64,000 bases of DNA from Bdellovibrio sp. ZAP7 (GTDB lineage: Bacteria; Bdellovibrionota_B; Oligoflexia; Oligoflexales; RGVZ01). The notes under the pieces were generated by a model. It was not told the DNA's origin. It saw only the letters and a program-made list of their open reading frames with translations, and did not search any database. Made by a program: the position numbers and the translations under genes. Location of the stretch: the NCBI GenBank assembly GCA_945900755.1, contig CAMDKS010000007.1, positions 32,078 to 96,077 on the forward strand. Reading direction: 5' to 3'. Of the stretch, positions 37,001 to 45,795 are shown one piece after another. Within the stretch, counting starts at the first letter, position 1; each line of letters begins with the position of its first letter.

Positions 37001-37714
37001 TTAGAGAGTATCTAGTCGCATGGACAAGGTCCAACCGCAGCCATATTGAGTTTCAAGTCGGCATTCGAAGCTCTGGTCTATTTTTTTTCTCAAGCGCGAC
37101 ATATGGCTATCGACCGTGTTTGCGGATACATGAGTTCCTAACCACACTTTTTTGATCAACTCCTCCCGGCTGATCGATTGATTCGGAGTACCATACAAGA
37201 CCGAGATGATTCTAATTTCCTTTGGTGTCAACGACTCCTCAACTCCGGTTGCGAGGACTCTCATACGGCCAGCACTTCGGTCAATTTCCATATCGCCAAT
37301 TCGAAGAATTTCGTCATTCGGATTTTTTGTTGCGGGTAGTGGAAATGGAGCCATGCATTTTCGAAGCAATTTCGCCGTTTGCACCAGATCGGAAGGCACG
37401 CCTAGAAATGCCACCCTGAAATTTTCAACCACTTTTCGCTGATCGCAAGTCAACTCCCCTATGACAACAAGCTGACTAGGGCGAATCTCCTTAAGTACGC
37501 TTGAAAAAGACGAAAAGATGGAAATCAAATCATCAGACGGTACAATTCGGATCATGCAAATGAACTCGGACGTAGTGGGAGTTTCCGAAAGCGCGATTAA
37601 GCGGGTTAAATTCTTAAGGCTGCCAATTCGGCGAACGCCAAAGAAGCCCGATAAGACTTCATTAACAGTCTCCAACCACTCATCCTTGATACCGACTAAC
37701 CATATCGTCGACAT
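37001..37714 (-). CDS. OmpR/PhoB-type winged-helix regulator with degenerate receiver
   Basis: A 237-residue protein. The C-terminal 90 residues are a clear OmpR-type winged helix (LTPKEIRIISVLYGTPNQSISREELIKKVW, then TVDSHMSRLRKKI). The N-terminal 120 residues have receiver-like size and pattern, but the usual acidic pair and phosphate-accepting aspartate are not evident, so the control may not be by phosphorylation. No kinase gene is next to it. It converges on the SpoIIE phosphatase gene, which may be functionally linked. Confidence 0.8.
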   Translation of the reverse strand: MSTIWLVGIKDEWLETVNEVLSGFFGVRRIGSLKNLTRLIALSETPTTSEFICMIRIVPSDDLISIFSSFSSVLKEIRPSQLVVIGELTCDQRKVVENFRVAFLGVPSDLVQTAKLLRKCMAPFPLPATKNPNDEILRIGDMEIDRSAGRMRVLATGVEESLTPKEIRIISVLYGTPNQSISREELIKKVWLGTHVSANTVDSHMSRLRKKIDQSFECRLETQYGCGWTLSMRLDTL

Positions 37715-37893
37715 GGAGGTTCCTTTGCCAATGTGGTTTTACTAGGAAATCTGTTGCCCAATAATATTCTAACCTATTTTAAGTAATTGTGACGACTCTA
37801 CCCGAGAACAAGCTCAGAATTGAGAAATAAGAAAAAAAGAAGTTAATTTTCAATAAATTCGGGATGCTAAAGCTTAAAATAGAATTCGATGCC

Positions 37894-38514
37894 TTACCTC
37901 ATTCGACTATTCCAAGGTTTATATAGGTCATGCGGAATCGATAGCTGCTCCAGTATTTTTCCAACACAGAAGTCAACAAGTGCATTGATGTCTTTTGGTT
38001 TTTGGTAAAATCCAGGCATCATTGGAATCATTTCTGCACCGGCTTCGACAAGGGCCGTCATGTTTCTTAGGTGAATCAAGTTTAATGGCGTTTCTCTGGG
38101 ACAAATTAGGAGTTTTCTCCGCTGCTTTAATACGACATCAGCACTACGCTCCAATAGATTTCCGGAATTCCCCGATGCTATTCTTGATAGAGTGCCCATA
38201 CTACAAGGAGTAACCACCATGGCGTCTGGAGCGGAGGTTCCGCTAGCGCAGGGAGCAAATAGATCATCGACACCAAATGTGCGAATAACACCCTTCTCTA
38301 ATTTTCCGAGACTACCGCTCAAAGATCGTAATAGAAGACTTTCAGCACTAAGTTCGTGCTTTACTACTTTCTCCCCCGCATTCGTCACGACGAGGTAAAC
38401 ACGCTCAATTTTTTCAGCAAGAATTTCCAGCAATCGATCCGCATACACCGCCCCAGAGGCTCCAGTAACACCAATCAATACGCGAGCAGGGATTACAGAT
38501 TCTCTATTGAGCAT
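37894..38514 (-). CDS. UbiX family flavin prenyltransferase
   Basis: About 206 residues from the ATG at 38514. It has the family motifs RVLIGVTGASGAVYA at the start, then VVTPCSMGTLSRIASGNSGNLLERSADVVLKQRRKLLICPRETP. UbiX makes the prenylated FMN cofactor used by UbiD-type decarboxylases. Here it overlaps the UbiA gene by 11 bases. In the futalosine pathway a UbiD-type partner removes the naphthoate carboxyl group; such a partner is not in this window. Names used for this role include ubiX and mqnM. Confidence 0.88.
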   Translation of the reverse strand: MLNRESVIPARVLIGVTGASGAVYADRLLEILAEKIERVYLVVTNAGEKVVKHELSAESLLLRSLSGSLGKLEKGVIRTFGVDDLFAPCASGTSAPDAMVVTPCSMGTLSRIASGNSGNLLERSADVVLKQRRKLLICPRETPLNLIHLRNMTALVEAGAEMIPMMPGFYQKPKDINALVDFCVGKILEQLSIPHDLYKPWNSRMR

Positions 38515-39391
38515 AATTATTTGCCGCCGCAAAAAAGAAAAATAAAACACTAACCAAAGCATTCAAGTTAAAGAATGCTAGGTTTATTTTTTCGGATTTT
38601 CCAGTCACCATCGCGTTGCGAATAATCCAATGTTCAAAAAATAAAATTACGGCCACAGCCCCAACTCCGGCATCCCACCAAAGGCCCGTTTCGGCCATGT
38701 GGCCCGCCGTCAAAAGGGCAATGATCATGAATAAAAAAGACAGCCGACTAAGCCATATCGCTGATTTATGGCCAAATCTTGAAGGTGCACTATGGAGGCC
38801 GTTGCTTGTATCGAAATCTTTATCTTGCAGCGAATACAAAAGATCAAAGCCAGCTGTCCAAAATGAAACCGCCACGCCCACCATTACAACGGACCATGAT
38901 ACTCGGTTAAACAACGCAATTTCTGCAGCCACAGGAGCTAGTCCCAAACACATTCCAAGATACCAGTGTGTTAACCAAGAAACTCGTTTCATATAGCTAT
39001 AGAAGGCTAAAACAATCAAAAGAGCAGGCGCTAGGTGACCAGATAAATCAGACAAACTATAAGCCATACCTACAAAACCAATTCCACATGCCACAGTCAC
39101 AGCCAAGTACCCCTTTGGCGCTACTGCACCTAAGGGTAGGGCCCGGTTTTTTGTTCGGTCATTTCTTGCGTCTATGTCACGATCTAAATAGCGATTCATT
39201 CCCATCGCAAAACTTCGAGCAAGCACCATACAGCCAATTATTTGCGCGATTCGCCCGACGGAAACTCCCGGTAAACCTGTGAGTGTCAAAGCCACACCAA
39301 CAAATGGTAAAGCAAAAACACTGTGTCCAAGCTTAATGTCTTTCGAAAATTCCCTAAATATTTGTGCGAGTGGCATTTTAGTTTTCATCAT
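38504..39391 (-). CDS. UbiA family prenyltransferase (MqnP-like)
   Basis: About 295 residues from the ATG at 39391. It is a polytopic membrane enzyme with the two aspartate-rich motifs NRYLDRDIDARN and DLLYSLQDKDFD that bind the prenyl diphosphate through magnesium. Together with ubiX and mqnC it fits prenylation of the futalosine-derived naphthoate (MqnP). A 4-hydroxybenzoate prenyltransferase for ubiquinone is the alternative. The start overlaps the upstream lipoprotein stop (ATGATGA). Confidence 0.85.
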   Translation of the reverse strand: MMKTKMPLAQIFREFSKDIKLGHSVFALPFVGVALTLTGLPGVSVGRIAQIIGCMVLARSFAMGMNRYLDRDIDARNDRTKNRALPLGAVAPKGYLAVTVACGIGFVGMAYSLSDLSGHLAPALLIVLAFYSYMKRVSWLTHWYLGMCLGLAPVAAEIALFNRVSWSVVMVGVAVSFWTAGFDLLYSLQDKDFDTSNGLHSAPSRFGHKSAIWLSRLSFLFMIIALLTAGHMAETGLWWDAGVGAVAVILFFEHWIIRNAMVTGKSEKINLAFFNLNALVSVLFFFFAAANNYAQ

Positions 39392-40575
39392 TTGAAAGAT
39401 ATTTTGCACAATTTATATTTCCACAAATCCTTCTCCCTGAAGCGAAACGCTCCGAGACCCTTGTCACTGTCATTCAAATATCCTGCTGCCATTACGGTGC
39501 CTCGAGGAAACACGCCTGCGTCGCCAATCAATTCTGCACTGGATTCGTCGATTTTTATTCGGCTTAAGGATGCCTCAGCATCGATCCACCGCATGAGCCC
39601 TAGAAACCCCGTCCTGCCATTTGACAACCAAGCTGGCTCGCCTAAATGGACATCGGGGTAGGGGAACTCTTTTTGCCAGGCCTCTGATACGCCGGCGTCA
39701 GTAACATTTGCCGCGACGACTGTTAACACTCCCTGACCAATCATGGAGTCACCGCGCACGACGGAAATGACAATGCGCTGCCCTAACATGGCCGCTGACC
39801 AGCTTTCCACTCCGCCTTTTGTCGCAACGGGAAGCCTTCCTGCCTCACTGAATTTTCCGGACACGTCGAGACTTGTTACCTTAAATTGACTTTGATTTTG
39901 GTCACCATTTTTTAGACGCTCGAGTACGTATGCAGACTTCACTGACGCATTCCCAACGATTGTGGCAAATCGCGATCCAGACTGAAATGACGAAGCCACG
40001 AAACTCCAATTGGCGGTGTTTTCGGGATTTACATAAACAAATGATGACGAAGATTCGCTGTGGTTTACTTGCAACCACCAGCCTTTTTCTGCAAGAACAA
40101 GACTTCCCGAAATTGCCTCCTCAGGAAAAGGGGTCGCCATCCGCGAAACCATTCTATTGTTGCGGATGGCTCGAATTTCAAGCCACGCACGATCATTTTT
40201 ATTTTGGATGACAAAAGCAACAGGCTCCTTCTTCCAAACACTAACAGCGATCACGTGAGCATCTCGTCCGATTGGAAATGGCTTTAGACTTTCATTACTG
40301 ATAATTTCACTGCCGTTAGTTTCTGCGAACACTGGCAGCTGACTTCCATTTCTCAAACGCATGGTAGAAACAAACCCGCCCTTTCCAGCCGAAGTGGCTG
40401 AAATGCTCGCAATGTCCAGCTCGGATGTCTGTACTGGCCACTGGCTGCATGAAATTGCAGCCGCACGATCCAGCTCCGTCCACTGAGACGTCTCGCGTTT
40501 CTGCTCCGGAGTCGTGCAAGCCAACAAACATGAAATCATTACCAAAACGCCACTAACTTGCTTTTTTGTATTCAT
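39388..40575 (-). CDS. Hypothetical lipoprotein, beta-rich
   Basis: About 395 residues from the ATG at 40575. The N-terminal signal ends with a lipobox (MISCLLACTT), so the mature protein starts at a lipid-modified cysteine. The rest consists of short beta-rich stretches, possibly a beta propeller; no family is recognised. The stop overlaps the UbiA start, so the genes are co-transcribed, but a functional link is not evident. Confidence 0.7.
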   Translation of the reverse strand: MNTKKQVSGVLVMISCLLACTTPEQKRETSQWTELDRAAAISCSQWPVQTSELDIASISATSAGKGGFVSTMRLRNGSQLPVFAETNGSEIISNESLKPFPIGRDAHVIAVSVWKKEPVAFVIQNKNDRAWLEIRAIRNNRMVSRMATPFPEEAISGSLVLAEKGWWLQVNHSESSSSFVYVNPENTANWSFVASSFQSGSRFATIVGNASVKSAYVLERLKNGDQNQSQFKVTSLDVSGKFSEAGRLPVATKGGVESWSAAMLGQRIVISVVRGDSMIGQGVLTVVAANVTDAGVSEAWQKEFPYPDVHLGEPAWLSNGRTGFLGLMRWIDAEASLSRIKIDESSAELIGDAGVFPRGTVMAAGYLNDSDKGLGAFRFREKDLWKYKLCKISFK

Positions 40576-40697
40576 AAATCCTCCAAACGTATCCATTATT
40601 TTTATCTTATATAGAGCTCTATGGCCCTAAAGTTTTTGGCCAATTTACCGAAAATAACACATAGGGAAGACGTTAATAGCACAAAATGGGGGCGCAT

Positions 40698-41030
40698 ATG
40701 ACAGGAAAATTCATAAAATTAGTCACTGGACTATTATTAGCTCTATCTTTAGTTTCCTGTCGAACGGCATGGTTCAGTGCCGCGATTACGCCTGTGACGG
40801 TTCAGGTTCCATACATGAAAAACTCGAGCAATGAGTGCTATTTCCTCGATGAATTCATGCCCACTCCCGATGCTCTGATTACGGGACGAAACGGAACGTT
40901 ATCACTTCGATATTACTCCTATAAGGGTGCCACCTACAAAGAATGGGAGAACACAAAAATCAATCTCGCCTTCTATTCTAACGACATGCGTTGTTGGTCT
41001 CTCTTCGAAGAATTCTACACCTCAAACTAG
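40698..41030 (+). CDS. Small hypothetical lipoprotein
   Basis: Not recognised. About 110 residues from the ATG at 40698, preceded by GGGGG. A short signal peptide ends with the lipobox LSLVSC. The mature part has two pairs of cysteines. It precedes the TPR lipoprotein gene by about 150 bases on the same strand. Confidence 0.6.
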   Translation: MTGKFIKLVTGLLLALSLVSCRTAWFSAAITPVTVQVPYMKNSSNECYFLDEFMPTPDALITGRNGTLSLRYYSYKGATYKEWENTKINLAFYSNDMRCWSLFEEFYTSN

Positions 41031-41176
41031 CCCTTTGAATTTCCAAGACGAGCTCGATCAAGAGATGCCAGAGATCCTTCGATTACTGAAAAATACTGAC
41101 AATTTATTAGCCAAAAAGTAACCCTCCTGCTTTTTTTTTGATATAATTTAGACATCGGACAAAAGGAGACACACCT

Positions 41177-42181
41177 ATGCAATTTATTTGGGCACTTGCT
41201 TCTGCTTTGATATTAGTCGTCGACTCTTCCTGTACCACAATCGTCATGCAGCCACCGGCACCCACAAAGGATGTGGCACAACCAAGCTTAGTTAGTCAAG
41301 GAAACCAATTTGCCAGAGACGGGCTGTTACGCGAGGCTGTTGAGGCTTATAAGAAAGCGATTGCTAAGGATCCACAAAATCTAACCGCTTTTCGTAATCT
41401 TGGAATCGTTCTACTCAAGGCAGGTGACGCTCCCTCAGCGATTACAAACATTGAGAAGTCGATCAAAGAGTTCGACAGTAATTTTGACGCAAATTTCTAT
41501 TTGGCCGAGGCCTATCGATCGGAAGAAAAGCACGCCGAGGCGATTTTTCGATATAAAAAAGCATTAAAAATTGCTCCAAATGAACCACGAGCCCTGAAAA
41601 GTTTGGCTTGGAGCTATTTTAAAATTCGATTCTACAGCGAGGCTCTGTCTAGTTCCCAAGCTCTGCTCAAGATCGCACCTGACGATGAGCAGGCAAACAT
41701 CATTATTGCAAGAACTCAGCTAAAATTAAAGCGGCCGAAGGATGCCATGGCCACACTCACGCGAGTCATGGATCGGGTTAACAAAACGTCTACACCTTAC
41801 TTTCAAAGTGTCATCGGGGAGATTCTAGTATTTCAGGGCAAACCAGGGGAGGCCTTGGATATTTTCCAAAAGGCTATTAAAGCTCAACCCATGTTAGCCA
41901 GTGCACTGCTTGGAGCGGGCCAATTACTGCTTAACAAAGGTCAGAAAAAAGAAGCCTCTGAATATCTTGAACGCGCGGTGCACATTAGACCAAAAATGTA
42001 TGATGCTCATTATTGGCTGGCAAGATCCCTTGAAGAATCAAATCCAGAGCGGGCCATGCGTTACTTCGCATCCTTTAGAAAAAATTCTTTCAATGATCCT
42101 GACTTTATTGACCTTGTCCATGATGCTAGGCAGCGCACGGCAGCGCTTACCGCCAAACTCAAAATGGATAACCGCGAATAA
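41177..42181 (+). CDS. TPR-repeat lipoprotein
   Basis: A 334-residue protein. The N-terminus is a signal peptide with a cysteine after VVDSS, probably lipidated. The rest is a series of about seven tetratricopeptide repeats with the usual A/L/Y pattern (GLLREAVEAYKKAIAKDPQNLTAFRNLG; AIFRYKKALKIAPNEPRALKSLAWSY). TPR lipoproteins serve as scaffolds for envelope complexes such as pilus or gliding machines. A TATAAT at 41142-41147 and AAAGGAG upstream of the ATG support expression as its own unit. Confidence 0.85.
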   Translation: MQFIWALASALILVVDSSCTTIVMQPPAPTKDVAQPSLVSQGNQFARDGLLREAVEAYKKAIAKDPQNLTAFRNLGIVLLKAGDAPSAITNIEKSIKEFDSNFDANFYLAEAYRSEEKHAEAIFRYKKALKIAPNEPRALKSLAWSYFKIRFYSEALSSSQALLKIAPDDEQANIIIARTQLKLKRPKDAMATLTRVMDRVNKTSTPYFQSVIGEILVFQGKPGEALDIFQKAIKAQPMLASALLGAGQLLLNKGQKKEASEYLERAVHIRPKMYDAHYWLARSLEESNPERAMRYFASFRKNSFNDPDFIDLVHDARQRTAALTAKLKMDNRE

Positions 42182-42190
42182 AAAATTCCT

Positions 42191-42601
42191 TCAGAGAATC
42201 TTCATTTCCGCTTTCTGATAACTAAGAAGACTTCTACGTGCATCAAAAAGATTTTTATAACTTTCGTAACGTATCCGCAATTTTTCAGACTCTGCCCGAG
42301 CGCTGACTAATTTCACTAAAAATTCTTCATATTCAGGCTCTATTTCCATGAGGCGACGAAGTTTTACCTCGCTCAATGTTCCGTCGTCGAGGCGCAGTGA
42401 AATCCGTGCACGAACAGTATTTTTCATCATGTCTAAAAGCTCCGCTTCCTTGCGTGCCGTTACGTATTCAAGTCCGACGCGGTTAGCCAAATGAACAATT
42501 TCCTCCAATCCAAGTCGATCACCTGAGGCAACAGCCGCACTTCTAGTGGCGGTGACTGGCACTTCTACGATGCTTGCTCCAGGGGATTGCGCTGTGTCCA
42601 T
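42191..42601 (-). CDS. Hypothetical helical protein
   Basis: Not recognised. 136 residues, mostly helical, with a likely coiled coil in the second half (EYEEFLVKLVSARAESEKLRIRYESYKNLFDARRS). No signal peptide. Single gene, convergent with the TPR lipoprotein and divergent from the cassette at 42883. Confidence 0.6.
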   Translation of the reverse strand: MDTAQSPGASIVEVPVTATRSAAVASGDRLGLEEIVHLANRVGLEYVTARKEAELLDMMKNTVRARISLRLDDGTLSEVKLRRLMEIEPEYEEFLVKLVSARAESEKLRIRYESYKNLFDARRSLLSYQKAEMKIL

Positions 42602-42812
42602 GATAATTGGAAAACTCCTAAATATGGTTCAAAACTCCCACTATTATTGCAGATATAAGTCGTTTTGGCAGCGCCTGAATTGAGGCTCAATTTGTGCCCC
42701 TAAGCCTAAGAATCGTCCCAGACATATCAGCAGGTTAAGGGTCCTCCTCAACTTTTTTTCAAATTTGCCGATAACCTTGTGTATGAAAGATGGCTGGCTG
42801 GCCAATCAGATG

Positions 42813-42818
42813 TATAAT
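42813..42818 (+). promoter_or_regulatory. Candidate -10 element for the two-gene cassette
   Basis: A perfect TATAAT 64 bases upstream of the first cassette gene. No clear -35 box was found at the expected distance. The wider gap 42602-42882 holds no other feature that could be assigned. Confidence 0.4.
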
Positions 42819-42882
42819 TAAGTTACAGCTCAGTTCCGCCGGACCGCCATGTGCCAATCATTAATAATGGGAGGTTTTTCCG

Positions 42883-43503
42883 ATGAGCGCGCCACAATTA
42901 GATCTCGTTATGAGTCCACGAGAATTTTTTCACGGAAAAATAAAAGATGCTTCGCGCCGTCTCAATGTGGAACTAGATGAACACGTTGAGTTCTACCTTG
43001 TCGATCTACTAACAAAATTTGTTACCATTGAAAATATTCGCGGCGATGGTGATGAGTCGGATGACCTCCTGTCTACGCCCTTAGCCTTTATGCTTAAACG
43101 TGCTGTAGAAGCGTCCGCTGAAAAACAACCATTTCTTTATCGCCGTTTAGGTGACACTAGCCTTTATGTATCCGGATTTTTCCAGGACTACTTTAATCGC
43201 AAAACATTCGATATCACTTACTATATCAACATGGGTGCAGCCGCTTATGAACAAGCCTCATCATTAACTAAAAACCAACCCCGTGATGATGGACTTCCAG
43301 AGACTCTAGAATTGCTTGCACGCAATTTCACAAAGGTTGTGGATGTGGTGGCTCAGGCATCAGACACCACGGCTCTTCACCAGGACTCTAATATTATATT
43401 ACTATACGAGCGTTGGAATCGCTCTGGATCTGAACGCCTTCGAGAAATTCTGCAGCAAAATGGATTGGATCCGGTTCACGTCCCAACGAAGCTGGCCCAG
43501 TAA
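42883..43503 (+). CDS. Unknown protein A of a two-gene cassette
   Basis: Not recognised. 206 residues, soluble and probably all-helical. The segment RLGDTSLYVSGFFQDYF (about residues 87-103) looks conserved in character, with aromatic residues at regular spacing. A GGGAGG ribosome-binding site lies seven bases before the ATG. One base separates its stop from the next gene, so the two are very likely translated together and act together. No function can be proposed. Confidence 0.7.
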   Translation: MSAPQLDLVMSPREFFHGKIKDASRRLNVELDEHVEFYLVDLLTKFVTIENIRGDGDESDDLLSTPLAFMLKRAVEASAEKQPFLYRRLGDTSLYVSGFFQDYFNRKTFDITYYINMGAAAYEQASSLTKNQPRDDGLPETLELLARNFTKVVDVVAQASDTTALHQDSNIILLYERWNRSGSERLREILQQNGLDPVHVPTKLAQ

Positions 43504-43504
43504 C

Positions 43505-44203
43505 ATGTCGCCCCCATCCCAATCTGCTCCGACGTTGGCGCCATTGCTAGCACACGCTCGCTTGATTGAGTCTTACATGGCCGGACACTGCGCCATGAAT
43601 TCCGAATGTTCGGTTGAATTGTATATTAACTGTTATTCCAATGAGTTCTTACTCTTAACCTGCCCGGAAGCCATCAATCTTTCGGCGGCGTTTATCGCCA
43701 ACGAAACAGGGGAAGAAGCCTTTGTAGGAATTCATATCAATGAGGAATTTGCGCATCTACTGTCCTCCCATACGACGTTAGAAACACTGTTAACAAGTCG
43801 TGAGGGGCTGAATGCCTTTCTAATTCTCGTTGAGGAGATTAGTCATTTCCACCACTACGTCATGAGTGCAGAAAGTGACGGGCAGGTGAGCCGTTTCGAT
43901 CTAGAATTACAGGCCGAAGTAGACAAAGTTATTATCGGCGCACTGGCTTTAATCGAGACCTTTGGCCGGCCTCATATTAGCGAACTCATTCATCTTTTAT
44001 TCAACGAGAGTGTCATACACGGCACCTTGACCGACTATGCCTTGGCCTCGAAATTGGCTGAGAAATTTTGGAAGAAAAATTTCGATCAACTCGGCTCGAA
44101 TATTATTTTCGATTCGCGATTTCGCCGTCTTCTTCAGCAGGCGTCTCGGAAAAATGGCGAGGAGAAAATAAGGATGTTAGACACGACGATTCAAGCCGCA
44201 TAA
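43505..44203 (+). CDS. Unknown protein B of a two-gene cassette
   Basis: Not recognised. The frame opens at 43316, but the ATG at 43505, one base after the previous stop, is preferred and gives 232 residues. A central motif EEISHFHHYV with a later ELQAEVDKV holds several histidines and acidic residues that could bind a metal, but no known metal-site pattern is complete. Soluble, no signal peptide. Ends just before the convergent rhomboid gene. Confidence 0.65.
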   Translation: MSPPSQSAPTLAPLLAHARLIESYMAGHCAMNSECSVELYINCYSNEFLLLTCPEAINLSAAFIANETGEEAFVGIHINEEFAHLLSSHTTLETLLTSREGLNAFLILVEEISHFHHYVMSAESDGQVSRFDLELQAEVDKVIIGALALIETFGRPHISELIHLLFNESVIHGTLTDYALASKLAEKFWKKNFDQLGSNIIFDSRFRRLLQQASRKNGEEKIRMLDTTIQAA

Positions 44204-44222
44204 GCTTCAATTTCTGTTCCAA

Positions 44223-45257
44223 CTATTGACTAAGTCCGCGGATCAAGTCTGCCTCTTGGGCATGTCCTGTCAATTCCAGCTCTTCTGTCATCGACTTTAT
44301 CTGCTCTTTCGTAATTCTCCCTGATTTGACAGCCTGCTCAATGTCTTCAAGCCCTGCAATACGCTCGCCATTTTGAAGAAGCAGTTTCCCACGCATGAAT
44401 CTCGCCAATTCATTTGAAGGCTGAACTATAATCGCGTCAGAAAAAAGGCTAAACGCCTTTGGCGCACTTGAAGATTTTAAACCTGCATCGAAATATCTTT
44501 TTGACATCACGATGGGATCGACTGTGCGTGCAACTACAAATACTGCAAAGAACACCAGCGCAGCGTAAATCAAACGAGGAATCCACGGATTCAATGTCAT
44601 CAGGCGATTGGGGCGAGACCGCAAAACAGCCTCCATCAATAGCCATCCTGTAACCACTCCTCCAATGTGCGCGGCGTTATCGATCATAGGAATGACCATC
44701 CCTAAGATTAAATTAGAAATAACCATTCCCGCATAGACTCGTTGGCCGGATCGTGGGGAATCGTCACTTTGTTCTATGGATTTTCCAACAGCTCGTTCAA
44801 GCCTAAAACCCGCCCCGAGCAACCCAAACAAAGCCCCCGAGGCCCCAGCACTTAGCGCCAAAGAATAGCTGCAGCTTGCAAGATTGCCGATCATTCCTGC
44901 TAGTAGGTACACGGCGACAAACCACCGAGCTCCAAGAATTAATTCAATTTGATAACCGACATAATAGATGCCCATTGAATTAAAAAATAAGTGAATGAAA
45001 CCGATATGCACAAACATTGGCGTAATAAATCGCCAATACTCTCCAGTAGCAATATCAACCATGGATTTACTACCATACGCACGGATAAATTCGTTACTTG
45101 GCTGCAGAAAAGAGGATGGATCGCACCAAACCATCCACGCAAATACAAGTACGTTTAAAATCAATAATCGACCAGACCACGTTCCAAGATAGTAGTCTCG
45201 CCCTACAGGCTGCCGCGCAACAGGTAGAACTGGAATTTGAGGCGTCGACGTTGTCAC
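44223..45257 (-). CDS. Rhomboid-family intramembrane serine protease
   Basis: A 344-residue polytopic membrane protein. The catalytic serine is in SAGASGALFGLLG (Ser140) and the catalytic histidine in DNAAHIGG (His197). The HIGFIHLFFNSMGIYYVG helix (about residues 84-101) is typical. The C-terminal 100 residues are soluble and helical. It cleaves membrane proteins within their transmembrane segments; the substrate is unknown. It starts directly after the preceding secreted-protein gene and is last in the def-rpe-hutH operon. Confidence 0.88.
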   Translation of the reverse strand: MTTSTPQIPVLPVARQPVGRDYYLGTWSGRLLILNVLVFAWMVWCDPSSFLQPSNEFIRAYGSKSMVDIATGEYWRFITPMFVHIGFIHLFFNSMGIYYVGYQIELILGARWFVAVYLLAGMIGNLASCSYSLALSAGASGALFGLLGAGFRLERAVGKSIEQSDDSPRSGQRVYAGMVISNLILGMVIPMIDNAAHIGGVVTGWLLMEAVLRSRPNRLMTLNPWIPRLIYAALVFFAVFVVARTVDPIVMSKRYFDAGLKSSSAPKAFSLFSDAIIVQPSNELARFMRGKLLLQNGERIAGLEDIEQAVKSGRITKEQIKSMTEELELTGHAQEADLIRGLSQ

Positions 45258-45779
45258 TTAAAATATAGCGTAATCTGTAGAAGGAGTGTGCATATCGAGA
45301 AGGCGAGCAGGGGGTGTCAATCCCGTAGCATTTTTTGACATCATCCAAATGGGTGTCGGACCTGCGGGGCCAGCGATGAAAACGACCACCTGACTAATTT
45401 CAGCCAAATCACCGGCATGGGACTTAACATCGGCAGAGAGTCGAAACGTCTGGCCCTCCATCATGCCTACATGTATGTGATCACTTTCAAGATGCAGTCG
45501 GCTAATTTTTGGCGCACCTTCAGAGGCTTTGAAATCAACACTAAAACCGCCTTCGGGAAGTCTACTTATTTTCACGACCGTAAAAGTCCCACCAATTCGC
45601 TCAAGCACTGCATTTTGCGCCTCGGTTTTCGCCTCGATACTCGGGGTGAATGCAAAGCTGGTCGGGACACATATGGCTAAAATAAAATATCCAAAGCGCC
45701 AGTTTAGGAGCAACGAGTTGAACGTGGTCTTTTTCAAAATTTTCACAGCTATTATTTTCTTCGGGTTAATAGTCTTCAT
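45258..45779 (-). CDS. Hypothetical secreted protein
   Basis: Not recognised. 173 residues. The N-terminus is basic followed by a hydrophobic helix (RFGYFILAICVPTSFA), a likely signal peptide with an unusually long n-region. The mature part is beta-rich. GGGAG precedes the ATG. It lies between hutH (16-base gap) and the rhomboid gene (no gap), so it is in the same operon. Confidence 0.65.
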   Translation of the reverse strand: MKTINPKKIIAVKILKKTTFNSLLLNWRFGYFILAICVPTSFAFTPSIEAKTEAQNAVLERIGGTFTVVKISRLPEGGFSVDFKASEGAPKISRLHLESDHIHVGMMEGQTFRLSADVKSHAGDLAEISQVVVFIAGPAGPTPIWMMSKNATGLTPPARLLDMHTPSTDYAIF

Positions 45780-45795
45780 TACTTTTATCTCCCAG

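Noticed and set aside
43316..43504. N-terminal extension of protein B in the two-gene cassette
   Set aside because: The extension would overlap protein A out of frame. The ATG at 43505 right after the protein A stop is a better start.
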